A DNA stretch of 64,000 nucleotides from Suillus spraguei. Taxonomy: Eukaryota > Basidiomycota > Agaricomycetes > Boletales > Suillaceae. Location: NCBI GenBank assembly GCA_016800925.1, contig JABCPU010000063.1:124001-188000 (forward strand), given 5' to 3'. Of the stretch, positions 1-11,328 are shown piece after piece. Below the pieces are notes generated by a model that was not told the DNA's origin, made no database searches, and saw only the letters and a program-made list of their open reading frames with translations. Position 1 is the first letter of the stretch; every line of letters starts with the position of its first letter. The position numbers were made by a program, and so were the translations under genes.

Positions 1-144
1 ACCTACGATCGCATTGAAGTGTGGAACGGTGGCATGGTCACAAACGCCCATGATGTAGAGTCGGAAATAGAGGCGGAATTGGAGGAGGCTGGGGTCAACC
101 TGCTGTGTATGTCGGATGTGCCGCACTTGTTTAGCGACCGGTAA
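1..144 (+). CDS. C-terminal end of an unrecognised protein (partial)
   Basis: An open frame enters from the left edge in frame 1 and stops at TAA 142-144, giving 47 residues. The end is acidic (a Glu-rich stretch of the type ESEIEAELEEAG), then hydrophobic, then LFSDR. I do not recognise the family from this much sequence. It is called coding because it is open from the edge, has a sensible amphipathic composition, and the next gene (POP4) begins 450 bases further on the same strand. It could also be a chance frame. Confidence 0.45.
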   Translation, partial: TYDRIEVWNGGMVTNAHDVESEIEAELEEAGVNLLCMSDVPHLFSDR

Positions 145-598
145 CGCACATTGGCGAGAACGATCCGAGTCGCTGAGAACTTCCGTGTCCAATTCGTTCC
201 TTCCTGGCCATCATGGTATTTGCGAAGTGAGTTTTTCTCCGGTCCATGCCTCGTTGTACCTAAACGAGGAGAGCTGATTACTCACAATACCTTGAAGCTT
301 TACTCCGTTAAATATTGGTTTCCGTTTAGAAGTCCCATGACTGCTATATGATGGATGATTCTGTCGTGGGCATATTTGTCATAAATTTGGTACCGATATT
401 ACCTTGTTATTACTTACGAAAGTTTATGATAACGAAATGTCACGTGAGTATAGTCCTCCCAGTCACCACGCAGTGACTGGTAGCCCGGCTGCATATACGT
501 CCCATGAGTCGTCCCGCCTGCAGCTTTCCACAGTAACCCCAAGCTAACCACCGTTTACGCACTGAATACCCGATAGATTTTCGTCCAAGTCCGTCATC
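145..598. other. Intergenic, upstream of POP4
   Basis: No convincing coding frame. This probably holds the 3' end of the preceding gene and the POP4 promoter. Apart from mixed AT-rich stretches near 360-440 I see nothing specific. Confidence 0.5.
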
Positions 599-1649
599 AT
601 GTCCATGTTGACTCAAGTTGATCCATATAAGCCGCTGGCTCTCGGAACGGTGCTTTCATATCTCAATCTAAGGCTGTGTCAGATTGACCTCATGTGCTTA
701 ATCTCAGAATCAGCGAGTAAAGTTCAATACCGACGCACCCTTCACGCCCACATATGTCCAAGCCTCACTCACCCAATCAGGAGATCCACAGGGAATATAC
801 ACGAATCGTGTTAAGAATAGGCACATCGTCCTGGAAAACCCTGCCCGCACCAGTAATACACAGAAGGAATACGACGCCAAGAAAGCAAGAAGACAATTGG
901 AAAAGAAGAAGAGAAAAACTAATACGCTAGGACGGAGATCTACAGACGCAAAAGGCCTCTGGAAGCTTGAGAATGGGGCAGAAAAGTGATCATTGAAAAT
1001 TTGAGCGCTATGTGCTTGTCTGCTGACTATCCATCTGCAGATTCGATCTATTCCTGCCACTCCACCAGTTATGGATGGGATACATGTCTGAACTCTTAGG
1101 GCTCTCGCCTCCATCTTCCGTTCCAGTCGCCGAAGCAATGCCTAACGCATCATCAATGCACCCGAAGTTGGTGAAGGCCGACTTTCACGGTTCTCTATTA
1201 ACAGGTATTGTCCAGTTGTTATTTGCTCATATACTCGCATGTTCTATTCACTTTCTAGTTCGTCAGAGCAAGAATCCTTGTTTAGTCGGCCTGTCTGGTA
1301 TCGTGATCCATGAAACTGAGAACGCTTTCAAAGTGATCACTCGCAAAGATCAGCTCAAACGTGAATAAGTACTCCCATTTCTCACTTCTCAGTATAGTTG
1401 TAACGCAAAAATTCAGTGATTCCCAAACATAACTCTATCTTCACGCTGGCCGTTCCCTTATACTCTACGTTACCCCAAGCACAATTCGAGCCGACTGAAG
1501 CTGTCAGTTCTGCACTGAGTGGTCAACATCCAGGAACTGTCCTGGATGCTCCACATATCGCCTTCGATCTGTATGGCAATCAATTCTGTTTTCGATCTGC
1601 AGATCGTGCGGGTCGGAAGTTCAAGGCAAAGGAAACAATCGAGTTATAA
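599..1649 (+). CDS. POP4: RNase P/MRP subunit p29 (Pop4/Rpp29), 5 exons
   Basis: Protein subunit of RNase P and RNase MRP, which process pre-tRNA and pre-rRNA in the nucleus and nucleolus. Exons 599-649, 708-985, 1041-1204, 1259-1360 and 1417-1649 join to 828 nt (275 aa). The introns are 54-58 nt with GT...AG ends. The C-terminal half carries the Rpp29/UPF0086 Sm-like core: a segment reading FDLFLPLHQLW, then DFHGSLLTV, GLSGIVIHETENAFKVIT, an IPKHNSIFTL strand, and a tail with FRSADRAGRKFKAKETIEL, all typical of the family. A Lys/Arg-rich stretch (KKARRQLEKKKRK) around residues 70-85 probably aids RNA binding. The ATG at 599 was chosen because it opens exon 1 in phase 0 and the splice to exon 2 keeps the frame. 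The gene is tail-to-tail with the ADP/ATP carrier, 93 bp apart. Confidence 0.95.
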
Positions 1650-1742
1650 ATTATTCTAGGATCGAATATATGGGCACCTGATAAGTTTGACTACGATAAC
1701 TGTTCTGTATTCCTACTCTATCGCACGTCCTCCGATACATTG

Positions 1743-3149
1743 TCAACCAGATCCAGCTTGGTATACCTTTCCCCAAGCGAGTTCTTGGAATCTGCAGAAG
1801 TATTCAGAGTTAGAGATAGCAAGTGAATGTACTAGGATAGCCATACTTGTCGTATAGAGATAGCACACCCGCACCGGCCACACCACGAAGGACATTTGCA
1901 CCCGCCCCAGCTTTCATCGTGCGTGTCAGACCATTAACTGTATCCCTTCAGCGCACTTGACTTACCGAACAACGACCTTACACCCTCTTTGGCCATGATA
2001 TGTCTTCCAGCCTCAATAAAGGACTTATATTGTACCTATACCCATTAGTAGGTCGAGACGTGCTCAGTATATGAGCAAGATGGTCTACCTTTTCTCCAGA
2101 CGTCATCATCATCCGTCTCCTGATGGTGTCAAGTGGGTATGCAGCCAATGCTGCTCCCTGGAGACTTATGTTCAAGGTCATCGTAGCCATACACCTATCG
2201 ACTCACCGTCGTGCACATCCAACCCACAGCAAAAGATGCAGCAAAGTTGCCGCGCAAATTTCCTACTAGCAATGTGTCTCTAATTGTGTCATACCCTCCA
2301 AAGCTGTTCAAGCATTATTAAATACTTGTGCAGGGGGAATAATTGTGAACGCACTAGAGACCTCGATACACGCAGATGCCAACTACGCTGGGCACGAACC
2401 CTCTGTACAAGCCAATAACCCCGTCGGAACGGAGGGTTTGCCTGTATACGTCGATCAAACCGGAAAATTGGCGTTGGCCTCCTTTAGCGGAACTCTTGCC
2501 ATCAGCAGATAATCGTGTACGGGCGCTGCATCGTTATGGTATGAATGCTTGTTTGCTTTCAACAACATCATGGACGTACTAATCAAGTGAATACACGAAA
2601 ACAGAGGAAGATGCTCCAGCGGCTGCTCCACTGGCGATGTTTCCTAACAACTCGTTTCGGCCATTTGTTCGAAAATACAAAGGAATGTTTGCATACCAAG
2701 AACCCATAAACCAAATTGTTCTGATTTTTTGAAACCAAACATTTGTTTGAAGCTGTCCTTGAATGCAAAATTCAGGGCCTGAGTAGGGAAGTATCTGAGT
2801 ACATTCGTCCCGTTACCCCTCCATACTGTTTGAGGATGAACATAATGAACGGCTGTACTAAGAAGTTCACAGCGCACAGCTGATGGCCCCTTCTTCCGAC
2901 ACGGTCCGCTTGAAGCAGTCAACAATGCCCTTGTAGGGACGGTCGAGCCTTCCAGAAGTAATCATAGCTCCCTGATTCTGTATAAGGAGTTTGATGCGTT
3001 CAATGGGAGCGGCCGCAGTCTTCGATATAGCGGCTGCAGTACCTCCCATCATGAAATCAACTGATTGGTCCAGTCAGTGACGGCGTTGACATCAATGTAG
3101 AAGGCATACCAAAGAAAGTGGTGGCATCGGTGGGTTTTGTGCTAGTCAT
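1743..3149 (-). CDS. AAC: Mitochondrial ADP/ATP carrier, 10 exons
   Basis: Inner-membrane antiporter exchanging matrix ATP for cytosolic ADP. Exons (high to low) 3110-3149, 2878-3060, 2697-2825, 2580-2643, 2355-2525, 2207-2303, 2089-2157, 1966-2035, 1847-1910 and 1743-1791 join to 936 nt, 311 aa, the usual length for the family. Visible signatures: [18 protein letters not shown] in repeat 1, [33 protein letters not shown] in repeat 2, [12 protein letters not shown], and in repeat 3 the [11 protein letters not shown] motif, in which RRRMMM is diagnostic of ADP/ATP carriers rather than other SLC25 members. Nine short introns chop the gene, so single-frame reading makes it look broken, but every junction keeps frame. 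The start ATG at 3149 gives a short N-terminal extension before the first helix, as in other fungi. Confidence 0.96.
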
Positions 3150-3496
3150 TTTGATGGAAGTACTTCTCTTGAACAATGAAACTGGTAACACTTCTTTAGC
3201 TTCATGGCGTGTTCTTATAAGTCATTGAAGGCGGAATGAAAGATATACATGTGCTCGCAGCTCCGACTGGGCGGTGCTCATACCAACCGTGTTCCGCATT
3301 CACCCGAGTTAGTCCCCGACTCCCACGTCAGTGGAGGAGATCTTTGTCAAACGCAAAAAAAAATTCCATCGCTAACGAGATGTGCGAGAATGTTGTGCTT
3401 TGTTGCATATCCGGCATTGAATTGACGATGAACCAGCGCGACTTGATGATCGTCGGCATGTTCAACTGGAGGTTTATGCATAAGACATATCTTGAG

Positions 3497-3510
3497 TAGG
3501 GTTAGGGTTA
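3497..3510 (+). repeat. Short telomere-like TTAGGG run
   Basis: The bases read TAGGGTTAGGGTTA, just over two units of the canonical fungal telomere repeat. This is too short to be a telomere. It could be an interstitial remnant or a motif in the AAC upstream region, or it could be chance. Confidence 0.4.
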
Positions 3511-5309
3511 TTAAGGTTAAGCCAAATAAGGCGGTCCATAATGTTCGTATACGGTTCAGGACGTTCACACCTGCTGTACTCTAGATGCCTCGTTTGTGCC
3601 ACCGCCATGCATATAGCCGCCAGTGCCAGTCAGCAAAACATGCAAACTGACAATTGACATTTTGTTTCTGGTCGCCCCCAGCCTGAGCCACAAGAGAAGT
3701 TTGAGTTTGTGATTGGACAAACCATTTGACGGCCGTTCTGCTATTACAGTGGGACCCCTGGAGTCGGGGACCTGACGCGTGAGCGTCGTTACGATATTAA
3801 CACCCAGAGAATGAAGCATCACTTACAAACTGCCGTCAACTCGAAGCAACAATACCATCTGTCATGATATACGGATTGGCCATCGAATCCAAACCAGCGG
3901 TGAAGTCAAAATTTAGGTTGACCCTCCGGTTGGGACCACGACAATACCGCTGTGCCAGTAGTTTCGATAGATATTAGTCATTGCAATTTCAGGGGTGCCA
4001 CATTCAAACAAACTGATGAAGGTTAGACTTCAAGCATGACCTAACCCTTTTACAGAAACGGAAGTTGTGTTCGGATAATGTGGTGCAAAAAATAATTTTA
4101 CATAAATAATGCGTAAAAATACTGAACAGTATTGCTGTTCCGAAGGTTGACCGCCACAATCAAACGCATGGCAGATAGGTGTTAGAAGGTGAGTGATGCC
4201 TTTCGGCCGGACTCGGAACTACAGAGATAACAAGTGTTTCAGACGGTCATTGAAGATAAGGTTAGTTCCTTGGGCTAGCTGCTGTACCATAGTGGGATTT
4301 AAAGCACAGGTTCCATCGCACGACTGCAACGGCGTTCGATGACTGGTCAGCTACGTTTCGTCGTCTAGTGATCCAATGGCATCGTAGCCTGTGGTTGGGA
4401 GAGGGGTAGGAAACTTCAGATCCTAGTAAGTCTCATTACCGAGGGACCTTTGTTTCGGTCATTTCCGAGCCGAAAAGTCTTCGAGCAGTGAACTAAGTGG
4501 ACTCTCCCTCTGAATTCGCTCTTGTACACAGGATCTTTCATTAACATTGTTTTAACATCCCTCGAAACGCGAATGACACGAGAGACTTGAGCGAGACTTT
4601 CGGCGAACCTCAAGGCTTCAACGAGAACGTATATATATGACTATGTATAGCGTTGGATATCCACTGCGACTTTATACGGAGGAGGCTCGACAGATAATAC
4701 AACAGCTAGTGACGGACAGGTGGATCCAAGCGTGCGTGATCATCCGGGGTTCTAGACCTGATGCTGATGGATCCTCGCGAAATGGATGGCGATTGTGCTA
4801 TTTGCGCGTGTCCACGAGCAAGTCAATCTTGTGAACCAGGTCATCTCCTATAGTCACGTAAGTTGGAACTTATAGGCTAACATCCACCGTGGTTGGATAT
4901 TGATGTGATTTCTCCCTTGGTAGTCGTAGCCGGATCTCACCAGCACCAGCTATCAGACCTATTTTCTACTTAATGAACGCTGACTATTGACCACACCTAC
5001 TAATGACAGCCTTGTGCATGCCAATCTGGTACAACGAAGCGGATTTAGTAGCGATATACATCCTACTAGTATAAAAGTGGGTTTTGACGTTGACTTCGAA
5101 CAGGTTAATTGACGAGACAGTTGTGGATGCGTTCTTTCAGGTCTCTGGAATGGAGCACACTTGCTCGTCGGTGTCAATCAGGATTCAGGATTCTGTACCT
5201 CGAATGGAGCGCACATCATGAAGTGGGCTGTCAGTATTTTCACCCTGCGTTTTGCATTAATTCTGACCCTCAAATTGGAGTATGGGCGTATCATATACCG
5301 TGGTTGCAA

Positions 5310-5460
5310 CATACAATACCATTCAGAATTACTTAGGAGTATCCGAAGAAATCATTCAAACCATGGAAAGGCTTGTAAATGACCCTTCCAATGGTATGAT
5401 GCCCGAAACACAATGTCCACGATATTTTTGAGAAGTTGAAAGTATACCTTGAACAGACGG
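5310..5460 (+). pseudogene. Possible relic of a fungal HNH-type nuclease domain protein
   Basis: In one frame a stretch of about 35 residues reads like a helical segment leading to NDPSNGMM. In another frame, after a shift, it continues HDIFEKLKVYLEQTG. Fungal HNH_2-type proteins have a similar arrangement (N-G-M/L ... H-x-x-F-x-x-F/L ... LEPT). No surrounding exons can be joined and the frame is broken, so if real this is a fragment. The resemblance is from memory of the family and is weak. Confidence 0.2.
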
Positions 5461-7439
5461 GGGCGAGTCTCCTGGCTTCTACACTCGCAATACTACTTTG
5501 GTTCCTGCAGCGGCTTACTACTGAGTTGGTGGTGCCAGTGGCAGTGGAATCCGCTCCCCACGCCAAGATTGACAGGAACGGCTGGTGCTTGTTATTCAAG
5601 AGAACAATTGATTCGACACTGTTACAACATAATATTCCGCGCTATGTATATACCTTAATGAAAATGGGTGTTATCTCGAAAAAAAGCTGCTGGAAATTTG
5701 AACAAACGAAGGTATGTGACGAAAAGAGAACGAAAAGAAAAATAATTGTGAACGAAAAGATGCTATGTGGTGGTTGCATGCAGAGTACAAATGAAATGTA
5801 TCATCAGGATAGCATATGTACATCCGCGAAACAAAATTTCGAGGCATAATGTTACTGGCGAGAGTGCTTGTGGTGATATTGACGATGAGAATGCTCTTGT
5901 TCATAACCTTTCATCATTCGCAGAGCCTGTCAATGTGGAATGAGGACTATGTGCAACGCGATAGTCTTAGCAAGACATACCGGAACTTAATAATGTGTTA
6001 CCTACATGTTACATGGTGCTGTGATCACAGAGAGGCGTTTAAGCTACCACGCAGTATGAGCCTCCGCTGCTGTTACTGGAATCCTCGTCCGTAGGCACCG
6101 ATGTAATAGGTGAAGATTCCTCAAACTGAGAGGTCGCAAAGAATGCAGCGAGAGTAGTGAAGGCATCCATTTTTATAAGCGAGGACGGTTTTGAATAGAG
6201 TCAAAAGTACGGCTCAATTGATCTGAAGGTCGAAGACGGGCGAATCAACCAAGAAAAAAAGAAAGAATAATCACGACATTTTATACATTCGTAATCGCAA
6301 TGGTCCATGGCCAGGGGAAACTAAAGTTTGCGTAAGTACAAAGTTTATGGGAAGCATGCAGTGAGGTTCCGGTCTAATTGTCTTCGCTGCCGTCTGTAGC
6401 ACATTTGAAGCCTCTGACGAGATAAATCAGCTTAGGCGATCGAAGCTGTTCTATGAACCCATCAGCACAAAAACAATAAGAATCACTTGAAGGGGACCGG
6501 AATGAACCCGATGAATTGACAATAAGCTGGTATCGATGGTGAGACCGAGAGTAGTCCAAATAAGGAAGGGGAAACTCAAAAACTCACCGCTTTAGCTCCG
6601 CTACGTCCAGATATTCAGCACATACACTACAAGTATATGACCATGATATTGGATAATCTGGGATATCTATCTGCCATTGCTATCCCGATGCTGAGGAGTA
6701 CAGTTATCGCGGTCACTTGAGGGGACGGGGTACTATGTGTGTATAGCGGCCGCCACTCATCATATGATGTGGATACTTATCGGACCAGCATCATATTAAC
6801 TTTAACTAGCGCATGCAATGGCAGTAACGGGTGACCTCTCCATACTGAAATGGCATTCGTTGTCTTGCCTGTTAATGCGTAATCGGATCACTCTAAACTT
6901 CATAGTCAAGAGATCGGGTATGTGACAGGCGGGCCCTGGGATTTAAATTGTCCGCGAGGTCTTGTTAGCAAGATCATTGAAAAACACAATAAAACTTACG
7001 GAAAGCGACATGTCATAATCCCGACTTGGAATGAAGCTGTGCATTTTTATGATACTTTATCCCCTTCTAGTCCTGGACGGTGGGGACTTTCGCATTGGAG
7101 GGTTATCATGATCATGATGGTGCGTTCAGAGAACATGTGTAGGCTCGGATTCGTAATGTGTCAACTTAATGTATCTGGTGGTGCTGAGCAGGCATTTTGA
7201 ACCCATGGAAGCTTATGGTAATTATGGTAAGGTCAATATTGGGACTTCAGCGGCTTCCGGTGGGCTTTCTCATCAATTTACCAGTAGGTGTGTTAAATAT
7301 ATCAAAAAATCTCGTGTATGAATTATCCGACAATGCAGACACAAAAAACAATAAAGTAAAGGACTGGCAGGTCCGATAAGCTATGATTGATTGGTGATTA
7401 AGTTACGTTGTGGAGGATAGCTATCGCGCCGCCGCTTGG

Positions 7440-9414
7440 TCACTTCAGGTCTTCAGTAAATTTGCTGTCTGCTGGTGCGGGACCAGCTTCACCACTCTTG
7501 GGCATAGAGTCACGTTCGTCGTGCTCACTAGGAGCTTGACCCACAGCATCAGATGTATGTTGGTCATGCGGAGATCGTCCTTCGGGTGCCTTCTCCTGCT
7601 GACGCTTGCTTGGGCGTGATGAAGTCATGTTATCATCATGGCTCATCGACGACGCTCGTTTGTCTGGCTGAGCAGAAAAATCATTAGCAGACACCTCAAC
7701 AAAAATCATAAGTGCTTACCGAATAACCATTCTGATGGGTGCCATTGAGAGAATTTCTGGCAGGGTTGGAGTAAGAAGGCGGAACACTATGATCCTCCTC
7801 CTCGTCATCAACAGCAGCGTCGGCATCTTCATACAGATCATCTTCGTCCTCGTCTTCTCGGTCCTCTTCAACACTGGATCCATCTTCTTCCTCCTCTTCG
7901 TCACTGATATATCCAGCGGAACGGACTGCCGCCTCAACTGGGCCACCGCGGTCCATCTGTTCGCTAGCGACAAGATAGCGGGCACATAACATTCTGACAT
8001 CATTCCACCACTCCATCATGTCCTCATGGCTACGAGAGCGGAATGACCAAGCATGCTGGCCACCCGTCATGGGAATTTTGAAAGGACTATGTTTAGTAGT
8101 ACCCATGCCGTCTTTGCGGCCCTCGATATGGAACTTGTGAGACTTTGAAAACGGTGTTGACGGAGGGCCAAGTGTGCACGCGGGAAGGAATAATGAGAAT
8201 GCTGGTATTTGACTACCTGACTGAGATGGGTCAGACGTTGTAAACTCGTGCAAGAATCCTGCGGGAGTGAGGACATAATAGGCCTCGCGATAGGTCCTTG
8301 TAAACCTCTTCTTGCGTTCAAGATGTCCGGTATGCACGGCTATAACCGAAGTGTCTTCTTTCGAGGGGTACTGGATAGTTTCTGGATTTCGTAGAGGGGT
8401 CTCGGGATCAAGAAGATGGTCAGACCTGGCTGAGAATGAGATCCACTCCCGGTCGGGCGCAAGTGAGACCATGTTTCGACCCATTGTATGCCATGTATCT
8501 TGCACTGAATCGGTCATTCGAGATCGCCACTCATCATAAGTTTGCCATGCTGACTGAATGGCGCGTACAATTCCTTCCTCGAAGTGGGCAGAATTCTGTT
8601 GCATGATAATAATGGATTTCTGAAGAGCATTTTCTTCGTGAACCTGTTTTTGCAATTGTCTCATGACTGCTATGTTGGCAACATAACTACGACATGTCAA
8701 AGGTGCATCTCATCGCAGGAAGCATTAAAGTGCTCACGGATCACTTTTATTAGTTACGCTCATCGGGGTATTCTTGAAAATGCTGACACTCGTTGCCAGC
8801 TCACTGATCATTCTCCCGGATAGCTCGCGTTCTTTGGCAACACTGGTGGCTAATTTACCAGTGTCGTTTTGAACATTCTGACAGAACTCAGAGTGTGATA
8901 CGTACACTGTTTACACGGAGTACGCACCTTTATGTGCGCTTTGATTTCTGCGTGCAGTTTCTGTAGATGTTGCACGATGGAGCTATCGATGGTCCGACCT
9001 AGGTTTGCATGTTGGTCGGCGATGACACGTGTTTTGTCGCGAATGCCATAATACACATCCTGATGCGTTGTCTGAGGAATAAAGTGGAGCCAGCAAGGAT
9101 GTCCATACCTGCAGGCCACCTTCTCCTAGAAATTGATTCCCTGAGCGGAAAGGTACCTGAATTACTGCGCCAAGCTTTGTGTATTCCTTGCCGATATTGT
9201 TCTCAATATCGGCGACGCCTTCAAAGTAACTGATAAGTTGCTTTACAATAGCTTTCCAGGAGACGAATCGCTCGATAAGAATATCAGATGGGCGGAGATC
9301 CTGCGGGGCAACATTTTTCTTGATAAGAGATTGGTTGCGCGATACCGTCGAGCCGTGCTTGCTGGCACGCGAAACAGAGGTTGCGCGAGATATGGTTGCG
9401 TCCTCGTTAAACAT
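7440..9414 (-). CDS. SLM1: SLM1/SLM2-like PH domain protein (TORC2/PIP2 effector), 5 exons
   Basis: Plasma-membrane/eisosome adaptor binding phosphoinositides and acting downstream of TORC2. Exons 9109-9414, 8928-9059, 8738-8877, 7720-8686 and 7440-7667 join to 1773 nt (590 aa), with introns of 49-52 nt. The N-terminal F-BAR-like region (about residues 35-270) includes RPSDILIERFVSWKAIVKQL, KEYTKLGAVIQVPF, and a coiled-coil portion ending in LQKQVHEENALQKSI. A PH domain follows at about 305-435, with the conserved opening GHLERKKRFTR and closing WSFRSRSHEDMMEWWNDVR. A strongly acidic Glu/Asp tract lies at about 455-490 and a Ser/Pro-rich tail ends the protein. The start at 9414 faces the PHO88 start across a 204-bp shared promoter. 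The last exon encodes only a low-complexity tail and is the least certain. Confidence 0.93.
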
Positions 9415-9618
9415 TAGAGCTCGATTTAATGGTGTTTTGAATTCTGGTTTGTTTCATTACGCAGTCTATCATCCAGTTGACGTCATACGCAGCACCTTTT
9501 TGGTGCAATACCTTGTCACACTCACAGGCACGTCACAGAATGTTGTCACGCCGCTTTCCAGGCTTTACTCTTTCTCTTTAAGCTTCATTTTTACAAGGAC
9601 TACGTGGTCAACATCAAG
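9415..9618. promoter_or_regulatory. Shared divergent promoter, SLM1 / PHO88
   Basis: The two head-to-head start codons lie only 204 bp apart, so both promoters must lie here. A pyrimidine-rich stretch (TTTCTCTTTAAGC) precedes the PHO88 start, and a TGACGTCA-type palindrome, the ideal CRE/ATF site, occurs at 9478-9485. That palindrome could bind a bZIP activator; this is inference from sequence. Confidence 0.55.
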
Positions 9619-10521
9619 ATGAACGCCGGAATACAGAACATCGTTATTTCCCTTGGCGCAATGCAAGGTTAGTGCATACTGTTTCATTCTGGAGCCTACT
9701 AATTTTTGTGTAACTTGTGTGACGTGTTCTTAGTTGCTCGCAGAATTCCATTCGATGACCCGGAAGTTCTCAACTACGTGCGGATAGGTTATGTTGCAAG
9801 TCAAGTCGTCATTATGGGTGCATACTTCTTTGTTTCCTATAAGGTCAGCAGACATTTTCATTTTAGAACACATACGTGGCATCTGAATATGCGCGACAAC
9901 ACAGGTCAGGCAGAAAAATGACCAGACCGTCTTGAAATATGGTTAGTCTCTGTCTTCAATTTTTTCTTGTTGTATATCTGAGTGCTTGTACCAGTCGATG
10001 CTCCAAATCCCATGGTAATATTTCCTCTATATTGCAAGCAACATACCTTAGGCTCACATGTATTAGTCGTCCGACTCTGGAGGACTTGTGACCACGACAG
10101 TCCGCGATTATGACTTATCCGAAACGTCGAAACTGGTGCGTCCAATTTCGTATTTTGAAAAGGTTTGAACTCATTCCGCAATTTTTAGCTTCGTGCTGCG
10201 TACTTTGGTGTCGCCATGATGGCTTTCTTCCATTTGTACATGAAGTACACTCAGCCTCTCTTTATTCAAGCCCTTATGGGTCTGAAGAATCTATACGACG
10301 CAAAACCTGTCGCCATTCACATTCTTGGGAAGCCCGCAGAGGGCGATCTCAAGAGACCGTTCAAGACTCCATCAATGTTCGGAGGCATGTAGATTTCCTT
10401 ATGCACTTGTCATATCACTCAATTAACCATCGCGTTCTCAGCTGCTGCTGCTGGTCCTCAAACAGACGCAGCATCGGTTACGGAAGCAGAAAAGAAGATT
10501 GGTGCAAAGAAGGAGGATTAG
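9619..10521 (+). CDS. PHO88: Pho88/SND3 ER membrane protein, 7 exons including a GC-AG intron
   Basis: Pho88 (SND3) is an ER membrane protein first linked to phosphate transport and later to SRP-independent targeting of membrane proteins. Exons 9619-9667, 9734-9843, 9905-9941, 9995-10014, 10067-10135, 10189-10384 and 10442-10521 join to 561 nt, 186 aa, close to the yeast length of 188. Conserved blocks: N-terminal helix with QNIVISLGAMQVARRIPFDDP, a helix with VASQVVIMGAYFFVSYKV, QKNDQTVLKYVDAPNPM, LVTTTVRDYDL, then YMKYTQPLFIQALMGLKNLYDAKPV and KRPFKTPSMFG. The tail is Ala/Lys-rich. The sixth intron begins with GC (GGAG|GCATGT) rather than GT; only this donor keeps the frame. The gene is tail-to-tail with ATP20. 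Confidence 0.95.
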
Positions 10522-10725
10522 ATCGACTTTATTTAATATACTCCTGCCATGCGTGACTTGGATATATATTTCATTGTCCGTGACTTCTCAATGTTGGTGC
10601 AACACGCCCATCATCTATCATAGAAAATTAAAGGACAAGTAACAACACCACCATGAGGAATGAGATGTCTATGCAATAGAGTCAGTGTAAAGCACAATTA
10701 CATGCTTTCGCTGATGATGTGGTGT

Positions 10726-11328
10726 CTAATGAAGGTTGTATCCGACAACGCTTCTCCGTCCGACAATCTCTCCAATCTGCCGACAGTTAAAAATCGTTAC
10801 AACATAAACCATTGTTAAACAAACCTTGAAGATACCGTATGCCTCCAAGGCGTATATAGCAACCTTGGTCCACTCCCCGGAACTGAATATCCCTCGCCAA
10901 TATGCCTGGCTGCTAGCACGGCTCCATAATGTCGAGTATGCACTTCTCACCACTGCCAAGTCAGTGGGAGGTTGCAAACGCTCCGCCACGTAAACCTGCT
11001 TCAACAATTCGCGTGCTACTGACAAGTTGTACATCACAGGTTGACGGTATGCTAAACACAAACAGAGTTGCATCAGTGTCTGCAAAGAGTGAAGCTCACG
11101 AGAAGACATACATCCGAGCATGCTTCCAGCGCGCTCGCCGAGGGGACCAAGGAACTTTTTTGAGCTCTCCCAAAGCTTTTCCGCTGTCTTTTGGGCGGAC
11201 CCGAGCGCGTCCTGGGTTTTCTTCTGCGCTGTCTCCGCGTTTGAGCTAGCAAAGCGTGAATACTGGGTTGGCAGACGGCGGGGACGAGCAGCCTGTCTAA
11301 AGGCAGATGTGGAGACTGCGGACCGCAT
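10726..11328 (-). CDS. ATP20: Mitochondrial ATP synthase subunit g, 3 exons
   Basis: Small F1Fo-ATP synthase subunit in the inner membrane that supports enzyme dimerisation and crista shape. Exons 11112-11328, 10825-11051 and 10726-10776 join to 495 nt (164 aa). The N-terminus is basic with few acidic residues (RSAVSTSAFRQAARPRRLP), a plausible mitochondrial presequence. A helical, Lys/Ala-rich part follows (KTAEKLWESSKKFLGPLGERAGSMLG), then the conserved C-terminal membrane region with YWRGIFSSGEWTKVAIYALEAYGIFKIGEIVGRR. The GxxxG-like spacing in the last helix (YGIFKIGEIVGR) is the region known to mediate dimer contacts in other species. Confidence 0.93.
   Translation of the reverse strand: MRSAVSTSAFRQAARPRRLPTQYSRFASSNAETAQKKTQDALGSAQKTAEKLWESSKKFLGPLGERAGSMLGCMSSRELHSLQTLMQLCLCLAYRQPVMYNLSVARELLKQVYVAERLQPPTDLAVVRSAYSTLWSRASSQAYWRGIFSSGEWTKVAIYALEAYGIFKVCLTMVYVVTIFNCRQIGEIVGRRSVVGYNLH

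Larger units (their letters stand above)
3150..7439. other. Gene-poor 4.3-kb stretch
   Basis: Many short frames are present on both strands but none shows a recognisable family or a series of consistent splice joins. Two items are listed separately: a two-unit telomere-like run near 3500 and a weak possible HNH-like relic near 5310-5460. The rest looks like decayed or spacer DNA, with the SLM1 3' flank at its right end. Confidence 0.5.

Noticed and set aside
710..1138. A 142-codon minus-strand frame
   Set aside because: It is the antisense shadow of POP4 exons 2 and 3.
1743..3149. First reading of the ADP/ATP carrier as a pseudogene because of stops in each frame
   Set aside because: All ten exons join with proper GT-AG borders into 311 residues with full family motifs.
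3150..7439. Many short frames that might be a missed gene
   Set aside because: None shows family similarity or consistent splice joins apart from the weak HNH-like relic.
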